DNA from: a virus
Direction: 5' to 3' (one strand)
IMG/VR virus record: IMGVR_UViG_3300042565_001978
Coordinates: 1-34,098 of that record
DNA: 34,098 nt
Numbering within the stretch: position 1 is the first letter of the stretch; every line of letters starts with the position of its first letter. Below are positions 9,110-17,314 of the stretch, piece by piece. The notes below the pieces were generated by a model that was not told the DNA's origin, did no database searches, and was given only the letters and a program-made list of their open reading frames with translations. The position numbers were made by a program, and so were the translations under genes.

Positions 9110-10065
9110 TGCCATACTACATTTCCGACCAGCAAGGCGACTGTTCAGGCTGGGCCACAGTTAAGCAAGAGTCAGACGGCAGCTACACCACAGTAGGTTG
9201 CCACGACACCAAGCAAGATGCTATTGACCAAATGGTTGCAGTGTCCATCTCAGAGGACTTAGAGCCAGGCGGCGAAGTTCTGCGCGATTCCGTGGGGGAA
9301 GACAGGAGCAAGATGAAAGAAATCGAGCGTCGCACTTTTACAGTGCGCAACATCGAAACACGTGAGGCAGAGGACGGCGCAATGCGTCTGTCTGGATACG
9401 CTGCAGTTTTTAACGACGCAAGCGTGCCGCTTCCATTCAGCGAGCGCATCGCTCCTGGCGCATTTCGCAAAACCCTCAGCGAGACACCAGACGTGAGGCT
9501 CTTAATCAACCATGAAGGATTGCCTTTGGCAAGAACCAAGAATGGCACACTGACTCTATCAGAGGACGAGGTCGGTTTGCGTTTTGACGCGGACTTGCCA
9601 GATACTACAGAAGCCCGCGATTTGTGGACTCTAATCCAACGCGGCGACGTTGACCAGATGAGCTTCGCGTTTCGTGTCATTCGCCAAAAGTGGAGTGCAG
9701 ACCGCACAGAGCGCACACTCACTGAGGTGTCATTGGCCGACGGCGATGTTTCGGTCGTCACCTACCCAGCTTATCCGACTACCACAGTCGAAGCACGGGA
9801 GCACCTCGCAAATGCGATTCAAGCCGTAAAAGAAGGCCGCGAGGTCTCAGGCGAATCACTAATCGTTTTGCAGACCGTCTTTGAGAAGATGTCTGAAGGA
9901 CATGAATACGTCATGGAAGCTGTCGAGATGATGGCCGCATTGATGGGCGCACAAGAGGCGCCGATGGAAGACGTAGCCACGATGGATGAAGAAGAGGACA
10001 AAGCCGCACAGCCACGTTCAATCTCACTTCGTCTAGCCAAGGCTATCATAAACAGCACAAAATAA
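9109..10065 (+). CDS. prohead protease with N-terminal extension
   Basis: 318 aa. A 60-residue N-terminal module (YYISDQQGDCSGWATVKQES) is not part of the classical protease. It precedes a U35-type caudoviral prohead protease core starting near residue 66 (EIERRTFTVRNIETREAEDG) and containing LSGYAAVFNDAS, RLLINHEGLPLARTKNGTL (His at about 137) and QMSFAFRVIRQKW (Ser at about 186). The protein ends in an acidic helical tail that could act as scaffold. It processes the capsid protein and its scaffold during head maturation. Confidence 0.88.
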   Translation: MPYYISDQQGDCSGWATVKQESDGSYTTVGCHDTKQDAIDQMVAVSISEDLEPGGEVLRDSVGEDRSKMKEIERRTFTVRNIETREAEDGAMRLSGYAAVFNDASVPLPFSERIAPGAFRKTLSETPDVRLLINHEGLPLARTKNGTLTLSEDEVGLRFDADLPDTTEARDLWTLIQRGDVDQMSFAFRVIRQKWSADRTERTLTEVSLADGDVSVVTYPAYPTTTVEAREHLANAIQAVKEGREVSGESLIVLQTVFEKMSEGHEYVMEAVEMMAALMGAQEAPMEDVATMDEEEDKAAQPRSISLRLAKAIINSTK

Positions 10066-10179
10066 CATTCTGCTGGCAAATCGCCACCAGATACCGAAGT
10101 CGGAGCGACTCTCACACCCTTCAAGCGCCGTGAGCCCAATCGCCACCACCTCGAATCCAAACTCATAAGGAGCCATGCA
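10066..10179. other. intergenic stretch between protease and capsid
   Basis: 114 bases with no credible gene. It contains a repeated word (aatcgccacca near 10079 and again near 10139) and ends in the capsid gene's strong ataaggag ribosome binding site. No clear promoter or terminator is seen. Confidence 0.4.
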
Positions 10180-11529
10180 ATGTCATTTCTTGACAAAGTA
10201 ATCGAGCGCCGTGATGCAGTTAAGGCAGAAATGGACGCAGTTCTCGAAGCAGTAGCAGAAGAGAACCGCACCGACCTTACTGTAGAGGAGACCGAGAAGG
10301 TTGACGCTCTTGTAGAAGAGTCACGTTCACTTGATTCAAAAATCGAAAAGCTAAAGACACAAGCAGATGCAGACAACAGAGCTGCAGAAGCACGTGCATC
10401 AGTTGCACCAGTTGCAACACCTGCATCAGTTGGTGGCGCTCGCGTCATCTCAGAAGCACGCACATACACAGCAGAATCTGAGAACTCGTTCATCAAGGAC
10501 GCGTTCAATGCTCAGTTCCGCAACGATTACTCTGCGAATGAGCGTCTTGCTCGCCACATGAAGGAAGAATCAGTCGAGCGTCGTGACGGCGGTACTTCAA
10601 ACTTCGTTGGTCTCGTAGTACCTCAATATCTCACAGAGCTAGCTGCTCCTCTTGCTCGCGCAGGACGCCCAACAGCGGACTTCGCCACAAACAAGATGGC
10701 GCTTCCGCCAAGTGGTATGACACTTGAAATATCCCGTATGACCACAGGTACTTCGACTGCAGTTCAGGAAACACAGAACACAGCAGTTTCTGAAACTGAC
10801 GCTGACGACACACTACTAACTGTTAACGTGCGTACAATCGCAGGACAGCAGGACCTAAGTCGCCAGGCCATCGAGCGCGGTACAGGCATCGACTCATTTG
10901 TCGTTGCAGACCTCATTCGTTCATGGCACACAACACTCGATGCACAGGTTCTGAACGGTTCTGGCTCAAACGGCCAGATGCTCGGTATCCGCAACTCAAG
11001 TGGTAACGCTATCACATTCACAGCGACAACACCAACAGTCGCACTCTTGTACCCAAAGCTAGCAGACGCTTTGCAGCAGGTACAGAGCAACGTCTTCACA
11101 ACACCAACTCACTGGATTATGCATCCACGTCGCCTTGCGTTCCTTTTGGCCGCAACAGACACTGCAGGTCGTCCAGTAGTAGTACCAACAGCTAACGGCG
11201 TAATGAACGCAGTTGCAACTGGTGCGGGAGTTGCACAATACGCAAACTCTGGCTACCAGCTACTTGGCCTGCCAATCATCACAGATGCAAACGTGGGCAC
11301 AACCTACGGCGCAGCAACAAACCAGGACGAAATCTACTTGGTCGATGCTCGTGAAATGCACCTTTGGGAACAACCAGGTTCACCGTTCTCACTTCGCTTC
11401 GATGCAACATCTCCAGGCAGCTTGACAATCAAGACTGTCGTTTACGGATTTAGCGCATTTACAGCGGGACGTTACCCAGCAGCTGCCTCGATTATTTCGG
11501 GCACTGGTTTGGTAGCACCTTCTTTCTAA
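10180..11529 (+). CDS. major capsid protein (HK97 fold)
   Basis: 449 aa. A predicted coiled-coil scaffold-like delta domain covers about residues 1-95 (VIERRDAVKAEMDAVLEAVA and LDSKIEKLKTQADADNRAAE). The capsid fold follows, with FVGLVVPQYLTELAAPLARA, QDLSRQAIERG, HWIMHPRRLAFLLAATDTAG and LLGLPIITDANV, all typical of HK97-family shells. The N-terminal domain is presumably removed by the protease encoded just upstream. It has a strong ribosome binding site and uses frequent codons, as expected for the most abundant virion protein. Confidence 0.93.
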   Translation: MSFLDKVIERRDAVKAEMDAVLEAVAEENRTDLTVEETEKVDALVEESRSLDSKIEKLKTQADADNRAAEARASVAPVATPASVGGARVISEARTYTAESENSFIKDAFNAQFRNDYSANERLARHMKEESVERRDGGTSNFVGLVVPQYLTELAAPLARAGRPTADFATNKMALPPSGMTLEISRMTTGTSTAVQETQNTAVSETDADDTLLTVNVRTIAGQQDLSRQAIERGTGIDSFVVADLIRSWHTTLDAQVLNGSGSNGQMLGIRNSSGNAITFTATTPTVALLYPKLADALQQVQSNVFTTPTHWIMHPRRLAFLLAATDTAGRPVVVPTANGVMNAVATGAGVAQYANSGYQLLGLPIITDANVGTTYGAATNQDEIYLVDAREMHLWEQPGSPFSLRFDATSPGSLTIKTVVYGFSAFTAGRYPAAASIISGTGLVAPSF

Positions 11530-11549
11530 TCTGAAAGAATCTAGTACAA

Positions 11550-11603
11550 GTGCAGTGCAGGTGAGACTCCCCCGACTCATCTGCACTGCACCTCTCGGGG
11601 GAG
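11550..11603 (+). promoter_or_regulatory. hairpin with loop complementary to the next ribosome binding site
   Basis: A 16-bp stem pairs 11550-11565 (gtgcagtgcaggtgag) with 11576-11591, with one G-U pair and a 10-base loop. The loop bases ctcccccga (11567-11575) are exactly complementary to tcgggggag (11595-11603), the ribosome binding region of the glycosyltransferase gene starting at 11608. An H-type pseudoknot would therefore hide that ribosome binding site. There is no T-run after the stem, so it is not a simple terminator. Confidence 0.65.
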
Positions 11604-11607
11604 ACAA

Positions 11608-12300
11608 ATGAAAACTGCACACAAAGTATCAATCGGCGTCTGTGACCCAGGCACCGTAAATGGCGAGTTCGCCTTCAAGCTCATTCAACTTGCACAGGTC
11701 AGAAGCGCAAAGCTCGGTCCGTTTGTTCGCGTCAAAGGTAATGGGCTTCTCAGCAAGTTGCGCAACAGGGTGGTCAAGACTTTCTTGGACAGCACAGACT
11801 CTGATTGGCTGTTGTTAATAGACTCTGATGAACAGCTGTCAGTTGCAGCATTTGACCAGTTGATAAACACCGCGCATCATTTAGAGCGCCCCGTGGTTGC
11901 GGGTTTAGTATTCGCAGCATTCAAAGACGAAGGCATCTACCCAAAGCCAGTCCCCGCGATTTTTCAAGACACCCCCGAGGGGTTTCTGCCATTATTTAAG
12001 TACGACCGCAACGCCGTTTTCGAGATAGATGCTTGTGGAACTGGCTGCATTCTAATCCACAGAAGCGTTCTCGAAAAGATGCGAGAAACCGCAGACCCAC
12101 ACCAAGGCCCAAACTGGTGCTGGTTTTGGGACGGTCCGCTTAACGGCGAGTGGATTAGTGAAGATTTGCTATTCAGCCGCAGGGTTCGCCAGCTTGGCTT
12201 TCCAATCTACGTGAACACCGCGGCTATCCTGCCGCACCAAAAGAGTTACTGGCTCGACGAGAAACACCACATAGCTTGGCAACTCAACGAGAACAGCTAG
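11608..12300 (+). CDS. glycosyltransferase, GT-A type
   Basis: 230 aa. DSDWLLLIDSDEQL (about 64-77) includes the metal-binding DSD at 72-74 of GT-A enzymes, and the N-terminus KVSIGVCDPGTVNGEFA fits a GT2-like nucleotide-sugar fold. DACGTGCILIHRSVLEKM and WISEDLLFSRRVRQLGFPI (about residues 184-202) match the acceptor-side 'ED..f..r....G' motif. It follows the capsid gene and is controlled by a putative pseudoknot leader. It could modify capsid or tail proteins. It is the second glycosyltransferase in the genome. Confidence 0.78.
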   Translation: MKTAHKVSIGVCDPGTVNGEFAFKLIQLAQVRSAKLGPFVRVKGNGLLSKLRNRVVKTFLDSTDSDWLLLIDSDEQLSVAAFDQLINTAHHLERPVVAGLVFAAFKDEGIYPKPVPAIFQDTPEGFLPLFKYDRNAVFEIDACGTGCILIHRSVLEKMRETADPHQGPNWCWFWDGPLNGEWISEDLLFSRRVRQLGFPIYVNTAAILPHQKSYWLDEKHHIAWQLNENS

Positions 12301-12315
12301 AGAAAAGGACCAAGC

Positions 12316-12924
12316 GTGGCTCTAACAAACGCATACTGCACACTGTCTGACCTAAAGACGAGCCTCGCTATCGAGGATACCACAGACGACACTGCGCTCG
12401 AGGCTGCTATTTTGACCTCCAGTCGCATGATTGATGATTATACTGGCCGATTCTTCTATAGGGACGGCACCACAGCTGCGCCTGTCGTGCGTTATTATAC
12501 CGCTCAAGACTGGTATACTTGCAACGTTGACGATTTTGTTTCTTTTACACAGCTTGCAACCGACGACAATTTCGACCAGCTGTACACCACGATTTGGGCT
12601 GCTGGCGATTACATGCTCGAGCCAATCAACAACCCACGCCGTGGCTGGCCGTATTCTCGCTTTCTAGCAATCGGCTCTTACATTTTCCCATATAACCTGC
12701 CGCAGTCTGTCAAAGTGACCGCTGTGTGGGGTTGGCCGTCTGTTCCAGCCGAAATCCAAATGGCCGCCAAACTTCAGGCTTCTCGTCTCTTCATCCGCCG
12801 CCAATCTCCATTCGGTATCGCGGGCACGCCAGACCTTGGCACAGTTCGCCTTTCATCTCGCCTTGACCCAGACGTTGAGGCTTTGATTCGCCCATTTCGC
12901 AAGATGAACGGGCTTGTCGCGTGA
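12316..12924 (+). CDS. head-tail connector protein
   Basis: 202 aa. The N-terminus AYCTLSDLKTSLAIEDTTDD (about 5-24), then ILTSSRMIDDYTGRFFY, is the usual opening of head-tail connector (gp6-like or adaptor) proteins, and VKVTAVWGWPSVPAEIQMAA (about 135-154) is a conserved central segment of the same family. A GTG start follows agaaaaggaccaagc. It probably forms the ring below the portal. Confidence 0.8.
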   Translation: MALTNAYCTLSDLKTSLAIEDTTDDTALEAAILTSSRMIDDYTGRFFYRDGTTAAPVVRYYTAQDWYTCNVDDFVSFTQLATDDNFDQLYTTIWAAGDYMLEPINNPRRGWPYSRFLAIGSYIFPYNLPQSVKVTAVWGWPSVPAEIQMAAKLQASRLFIRRQSPFGIAGTPDLGTVRLSSRLDPDVEALIRPFRKMNGLVA

Positions 12925-13328
12925 TTATCTCTGACGTTCGTGAAGGCATCAAAAAGAACCTTTCGTCTATCGACGGTTTGCGCACCTACGACCAAGTTCC
13001 AGATGTCATCGTGCCACCGTGTGTAGTGGTAGGCCAGCTCGATTTTACATTCGACTTGAACAACGCTCGCGGTTTAGACCAAGCAAATCTTGATGTGTTC
13101 GTTATCGTGCAGCGCTTCTCAGAGCGTACTGGACAGGACAAGCTAGACAAGTACCTAGCAGGTTCAGGTGACAGCTCAATCAAGGCGGCCATCGAATCTG
13201 ACCGCACACTTGGTGGCGCTTGCGACACGTTGCGAATCACTTCTGCAGAGTCTGGCACCTACCAAGTGGGCGACATCGATTACCTTTCTTATCGCTACCG
13301 ACTAACCGTATGGGGTCAAGGAGACTAA
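12921..13328 (+). CDS. neck or tail-completion protein
   Basis: 135 aa. It begins IISDVREGIKKNLSSIDGLR and continues with VPPCVVVGQLDF, a pattern of small neck/tail-completion proteins encoded between connector and tail tube genes. GTG start overlaps the previous stop by 4 bases. Identification is by position and general pattern, with no catalytic motif expected. Confidence 0.65.
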   Translation: MIISDVREGIKKNLSSIDGLRTYDQVPDVIVPPCVVVGQLDFTFDLNNARGLDQANLDVFVIVQRFSERTGQDKLDKYLAGSGDSSIKAAIESDRTLGGACDTLRITSAESGTYQVGDIDYLSYRYRLTVWGQGD

Positions 13329-13329
13329 T

Positions 13330-13497
13330 ATGCTATACACAATCATCTCGGACAACTTCGAGGCAAAAGAAAAGGGTGAGTCAATCACCGAAAAAGAATT
13401 GCTTGAACTTGGGCTGGATGCTGAAGCACTCGTTGCTGGCAACCACCTCAAGAGCAATGCAACAATCAAACCAGCAACAGTAGAGGAAACAAAATAA
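13330..13497 (+). CDS. small conserved-type protein before the tail tube
   Basis: 55 aa, ATG with ggagactaat ahead of it. LYTIISDNFEAKEKGESITE is followed by KELLELGLDAEALVAGNHLK, an arrangement seen in small proteins beside phage neck genes. It ends immediately before the first tail-tube gene. Function is unknown. Confidence 0.6.
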   Translation: MLYTIISDNFEAKEKGESITEKELLELGLDAEALVAGNHLKSNATIKPATVEETK

Positions 13498-13905
13498 ATG
13501 GCCCGTATAGTCTTAACAGACGCAAAGATAACAATCAATGGTGTCAACTTAAGCAATTATTGCACAAGCGTGACACTTAATACCACCACAGACGTTGTTG
13601 AAACTACTGCTTTTTCTTCAACTGCTGCCAAGACTCGCGTCGCAGGATTGCAAGACAATTCCGTTTCGCTTGAATTCGCCCAGGATTATGGAACTTCACT
13701 TGTTGAAGCGACAATCTATCCTCTGCTTGGGAATACAACGAGCGTCGTTGTGTCACCTACTTCAACAACAAGTGCTACATCGCCTTCGTACACCTTCACT
13801 GCGGTGGTTTCCGAGTGGCAACCGCTTTCAGGCGGCGTGGGAGAGTTAGCGACCGCATCCGTCACCTGGCCAATCTCAGGTGCTATCACAAAGGCAACCT
13901 CATAA
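13498..13905 (+). CDS. tail tube protein, copy 1
   Basis: 135 aa, beta-rich, without Trp-rich or catalytic motifs. GLQDNSVSLEFAQDYGTS (about 51-68), YPLLGNTTSVVV and EWQPLSGGVGELATASVTWP (about 106-125) are typical of phage major tail proteins. The next gene is a paralogue of equal length, so the tube may be made from two related subunits, or one copy may serve as a terminator or decoration. It starts right after the preceding TAA. Confidence 0.75.
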   Translation: MARIVLTDAKITINGVNLSNYCTSVTLNTTTDVVETTAFSSTAAKTRVAGLQDNSVSLEFAQDYGTSLVEATIYPLLGNTTSVVVSPTSTTSATSPSYTFTAVVSEWQPLSGGVGELATASVTWPISGAITKATS

Positions 13906-13906
13906 T

Positions 13907-14314
13907 ATGGCACGCATCGTATTAACAAACGCGTCAGTTGTATTCGGTACAACCGACTTGTCATCATACTGCACTAGTATCGCCTTAAACACGACTTATG
14001 ATATCGTTGAAACCACAGGCTTTGGCGATACCGCAAAGAAGCGCATTGCGGGCTTGCAGGATAATTCAGTTTCTTTTGAATGGAATCAGGATTATGCAAC
14101 AAGCGCACTAGAGGCAACAATCTATCCACTCCTTGGAACTGCAGTAACAGTAGTCATCAAGCCAGTTGCAACTGCAGTTGGCCCAACGAATCCGAGTTAC
14201 TCATTTTCAGCGCTAATCTCTGAGTGGCAACCACTCTCAGGTGGCGTCGGAGAGCTTGCAACCGCAAGCACTACATTCCCGATTTCGGGCGTAATCACAA
14301 AAGCAACCGCATAA
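13907..14314 (+). CDS. tail tube protein, copy 2
   Basis: 135 aa, starting at the ATG at 13907 (a longer open frame begins at 13880 but lies inside copy 1). It shares MARIVLTxA, YCTSxxLNTT, GLQDNSVS, ATIYPLLG and EWQPLSGGVGELATAS with copy 1. The nucleotide sequences have diverged throughout, so the duplication is not recent. Confidence 0.75.
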   Translation: MARIVLTNASVVFGTTDLSSYCTSIALNTTYDIVETTGFGDTAKKRIAGLQDNSVSFEWNQDYATSALEATIYPLLGTAVTVVIKPVATAVGPTNPSYSFSALISEWQPLSGGVGELATASTTFPISGVITKATA

Positions 14315-14333
14315 CTAACTTAGGGGGAAACAA

Positions 14334-14612
14334 ATGGACGGATTATCAGTCAAGGTCAAGACGAAGGACGGGTTTGAAGGCACTTATTCACTAACGCCAA
14401 GAATCATCGTTGCTTTTGAACAAAAGTACGGCAAGGGTTTTGCAAAGCTGCTGGGTGAAGAACAGAAACTAGAGCACATTTACTTTCTAGGCCACGAAAT
14501 TCTCAAAGCCAACGGTAAAGTCGTAAAACCTTTTGGTCCCGAATTCTTGGATGACCTGATTTCAGTTGAGTTGGTGGCAAACGATTCTTTCGAATCCACC
14601 GAGATAGCCTAA
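14334..14612 (+). CDS. tail assembly chaperone, short form
   Basis: 92 aa. It begins MDGLSVKVKTKDGFEGTYSL and continues TPRIIVAFEQKYGKGFAKLL, the usual layout of the gpG-like first chaperone encoded between tail tube and tape measure. It has a strong tagggggaaacaa ribosome binding site. The frame continues in -1 to 14740 (see next entry), so a longer fused chaperone is expected, as in most siphoviruses. Confidence 0.8.
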   Translation: MDGLSVKVKTKDGFEGTYSLTPRIIVAFEQKYGKGFAKLLGEEQKLEHIYFLGHEILKANGKVVKPFGPEFLDDLISVELVANDSFESTEIA

Positions 14613-14740
14613 CTTATTCATTGGCGGCTATTTCGGTGGAAACGGGGATTTCACCCATTGATTTAATGGATGCCCCAGACGGCATCTTAGAAGCGATGAT
14701 TATATTCCTGAAGGAACGAAACAAAGCGCGGAGCAGATAA
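14570..14740 (+). CDS. tail assembly chaperone extension reached by -1 frameshift
   Basis: The -1 frame is open from 14570 to the TAA at 14738-14740 and has no good start codon or ribosome binding site. It encodes ISPIDLMDAPDGILEAMI and then IFLKERNKARSR, typical of the gpGT-like C-terminal part. The slip must fall between 14570 and 14612. The best site is ttctttc (14585-14591), and ggcaaac (14576-14582) is weaker. The fused product would be about 135 aa. Confidence 0.65.
   Translation, partial: VGGKRFFRIHRDSLTYSLAAISVETGISPIDLMDAPDGILEAMIIFLKERNKARSR
14595..14640 (+). promoter_or_regulatory. frameshift-stimulating stem-loop
   Basis: Bases 14595-14609 (tccaccgagatagcc) pair with 14626-14640 (ggctatttcggtgga) over 15 bp with a single G-U. 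The 16-base loop holds the zero-frame stop codon. It lies just downstream of the possible slip sites, as expected for a frameshift stimulator. Confidence 0.6.
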
Positions 14741-15298
14741 ATGGCAGACGAAGTTATTGTTCTTAGTGGCATCAAAGAGACTCTAGACGCCTTAAAAGAA
14801 TTCGACGCAGATGCCGTAAAGCGTTTTAACAAAGTTATCAACACCGAGCTTGCTGGCGCTGAACGCGACGCAAGGGGGTTGATTGATGAAGACCCGCCGA
14901 TGAGTGGCTGGCGTAAGGCAGATGCTGCCAAGGGCCGCACTCGCGGTGGTGAAGGTTGGCCTGGCTGGAACGCCAACCACATCAAGGGCAAGATTGTTAA
15001 GACAAAAGCGCAAGGCAAGGTTCGTAAGGGCAATTACACAACCAGTGCGGGTGCTTTATTGAATAAGTCTGCAGCTGGTGCGATTTTCGAAGTTGCAGGC
15101 CGAAAAACCAAGCCAGGTTTTGGCGGCGGTTCAAGTGCACAGTTCCTGCGAACCATTGGCAACAGATTTGGCAAGGCTTCGCGTGTGGTATGGCGCGTGG
15201 TTGACAAAGATAGAACAAAGATTGAAGCGAATGTAAATCGTGCCTTGGAACAAGCAAAGGCAGAATTACAGAAACACCTTAACAGAGAGCGGGCATAG
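14741..15298 (+). CDS. tail/neck structural protein (gp10-like)
   Basis: 185 aa. VLSGIKETLDALKEFDADAV (about 7-26) followed by a basic body and GAIFEVAGRK (about 113-122) and ending in a helical EANVNRALEQAKAELQKHL resembles HK97-gp10-like minor structural proteins. The position between chaperone and tape measure is unusual for gp10, which normally precedes the tail tube. ATG starts directly after the chaperone extension stop. Confidence 0.5.
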   Translation: MADEVIVLSGIKETLDALKEFDADAVKRFNKVINTELAGAERDARGLIDEDPPMSGWRKADAAKGRTRGGEGWPGWNANHIKGKIVKTKAQGKVRKGNYTTSAGALLNKSAAGAIFEVAGRKTKPGFGGGSSAQFLRTIGNRFGKASRVVWRVVDKDRTKIEANVNRALEQAKAELQKHLNRERA

Positions 15299-15301
15299 CA
15301 A

Positions 15302-17314
15302 ATGGCAGTAGGCGCAGTTGTTGCCCGCATTCTCACCCAGTATTCTGACAAAGGCTCAAAAGCTGCAGCAAAAGACATCAGGAATCTGGGCAAAGGGTTC
15401 GACACTTTTGCACGCAAAGCGAAGATGGCATTTGGGGTGGCAGCGGCCGCATCGGCAGCCTTTGCAGTTAAAATGGGCGTTGACTCGGTTAAAGCGGCCC
15501 TTGAGGACCAAAAATCTCAGGTCGTACTTGCCAACTCACTACGCAACACAGTCGGTGCTACGGACGCAGCTATTGCTGCCGTTGAAGAGTACATCTCAAA
15601 ACAACAGTTGCTGGTCAATGTTTCAGACAGCGCCCTTCGCCCATCACTATCAGCGCTTTTGGTTGCCACAAATGATTTGACTCAGGCACAAGCGCTTCAA
15701 GCAATTGCTCTAGACACTAGCGCGGCCACTGGTAAGGATTTGCAAACTGTCAGCATCGCGATTGCAAAGGCCACAACTGGCAATGTCGGTGCACTCAAAA
15801 AACTCGGAATTCCACTTAGCGACAACATTGTAAAGACCAAAGACTTTGCAGGCGCGATGGACGTCCTCAGAGATGCTTACGGTGGAGCAGCAGGCGCTTT
15901 AGCGAAAACTGACCCACTGACGACCTTGAACTTAGCTTTTGGCGAAGTCCAGGAGACTTTGGGCTTTGCGTTGTTGCCAGTTGTTAAAGAGTTCGCCAAT
16001 TACATCATTACTGACGTTTTGCCAGTCGTTCAATCTTGGATTGATTTAAACAAGGATAAATTGACCAGCGGGTTAGCCACCGTCACTGAAAATGTGGTTG
16101 CCTTAGGCAAAGCCGTGTTTGGTTTTATTGACTACATCTCACGGAATTTGACAGTAATTAAAATCTTTGCGTCTCTCATCGCTGGCATCTTTGTTGCATC
16201 AAAAGTATACGCCTTTGCAACTGCCATCGGTTTGTTAATCCCAATACTTACTACATTTACTGCGGCAGCGGGGTCGGCTGGTATCGCTACCGCATTATTG
16301 ACGGCAGGAGTTTCAGCAGGCGCCGCCACTGCAGCCCTCGGTGCATTTTTAATTACCGCTGGTGCTATTGGTGTTTCGTTTGCTGCGTCTAGCAAGAATG
16401 CAGATAAAGCAACAAAATCATACAAAGGTGTTCAAGACATATCCTCAAAACTTGGGGCCACAACAAACGGCTTAAACAAAGTTGTAAAGACAAACACAAT
16501 CGTCACAACGAATAATGCCACCGCGGTCACAAAGCTCACCGCTGCCCAGCTGTTGTCAGAAAAAGTCCAAAAGCAATTACAAAAACTTGGTGCCAAGCCA
16601 ACATCTGAGACTGACCCAATCCAACTTGAAGCTGCACGCCTGAACTTGATTAAGCAACAAAACCTTGCAATCCAGGCAGTCGATGCCTCATACCTTGCCT
16701 TTATTGAAAAGCAAATGATGGCCAACGCAGAGGCTCAGCGTTACGCCGACATCCTCGCAGTAATCAAAGACGGCAAGATTACAACGGATGAAGTTGACAA
16801 CCTTGCAAACGCTTGGGGAATCCCACGCGAGGCAGTAGCTGCCTATATTTCAAAGGTTACTGGCATTTCACAAACCGCATTCTCAGGTTTAGACACACCA
16901 GGGTTGACAGCCGCAAGCGGTTGGAATTCTGCTAAAGCTGCAGTTGATGCTTACTATGCAGCAATCGGTAGTTTCTCAGCGGTTACACCGCCACCTCTTA
17001 CTAGCAAAGAAGTAACTGCCATCGTAGAGTCTGGTGGTTTTGCGCCCATCGTGCCTGGAGCTGGTGGCGTTTTCGGCGGTTCGTCGAGTGCTGGCAATTA
17101 CGCATCTTCAGGTTTCCCAGGCTCAGACATGTCGTACTCTGGCACTGGTGGTTATGGTGGCGGAAGCAACACCACAGTCATCAACAACTACATAACAACC
17201 AACGGCGACCCAACAAAGGCTGGCGATTCAGTAGTTGATGCAATCAACAGCAGCACCAACATCCGCGGCGGCTACCAAGGAATCGGCGTAAGTCGAGCTG
17301 TAACGCTGCTATGA
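15302..17314 (+). CDS. tape measure protein
   Basis: 670 aa. It has an N-terminal helical region with KAAAKDIRNLGKGFDTFARK (about 19-38), hydrophobic segments rich in Ala, Gly and Val near residues 290-360 (IFASLIAGIFVASKVYAFAT; LGAFLITAGAIGVSFAAS), and a glycine/serine-rich C-terminus with NNTTVINNYITTN-like sequence. This long, helical, partly hydrophobic protein directly after the chaperones fits the tape measure. At roughly 0.15 nm per residue (known for this family) it predicts a tail near 100 nm. Confidence 0.88.
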   Translation: MAVGAVVARILTQYSDKGSKAAAKDIRNLGKGFDTFARKAKMAFGVAAAASAAFAVKMGVDSVKAALEDQKSQVVLANSLRNTVGATDAAIAAVEEYISKQQLLVNVSDSALRPSLSALLVATNDLTQAQALQAIALDTSAATGKDLQTVSIAIAKATTGNVGALKKLGIPLSDNIVKTKDFAGAMDVLRDAYGGAAGALAKTDPLTTLNLAFGEVQETLGFALLPVVKEFANYIITDVLPVVQSWIDLNKDKLTSGLATVTENVVALGKAVFGFIDYISRNLTVIKIFASLIAGIFVASKVYAFATAIGLLIPILTTFTAAAGSAGIATALLTAGVSAGAATAALGAFLITAGAIGVSFAASSKNADKATKSYKGVQDISSKLGATTNGLNKVVKTNTIVTTNNATAVTKLTAAQLLSEKVQKQLQKLGAKPTSETDPIQLEAARLNLIKQQNLAIQAVDASYLAFIEKQMMANAEAQRYADILAVIKDGKITTDEVDNLANAWGIPREAVAAYISKVTGISQTAFSGLDTPGLTAASGWNSAKAAVDAYYAAIGSFSAVTPPPLTSKEVTAIVESGGFAPIVPGAGGVFGGSSSAGNYASSGFPGSDMSYSGTGGYGGGSNTTVINNYITTNGDPTKAGDSVVDAINSSTNIRGGYQGIGVSRAVTLL

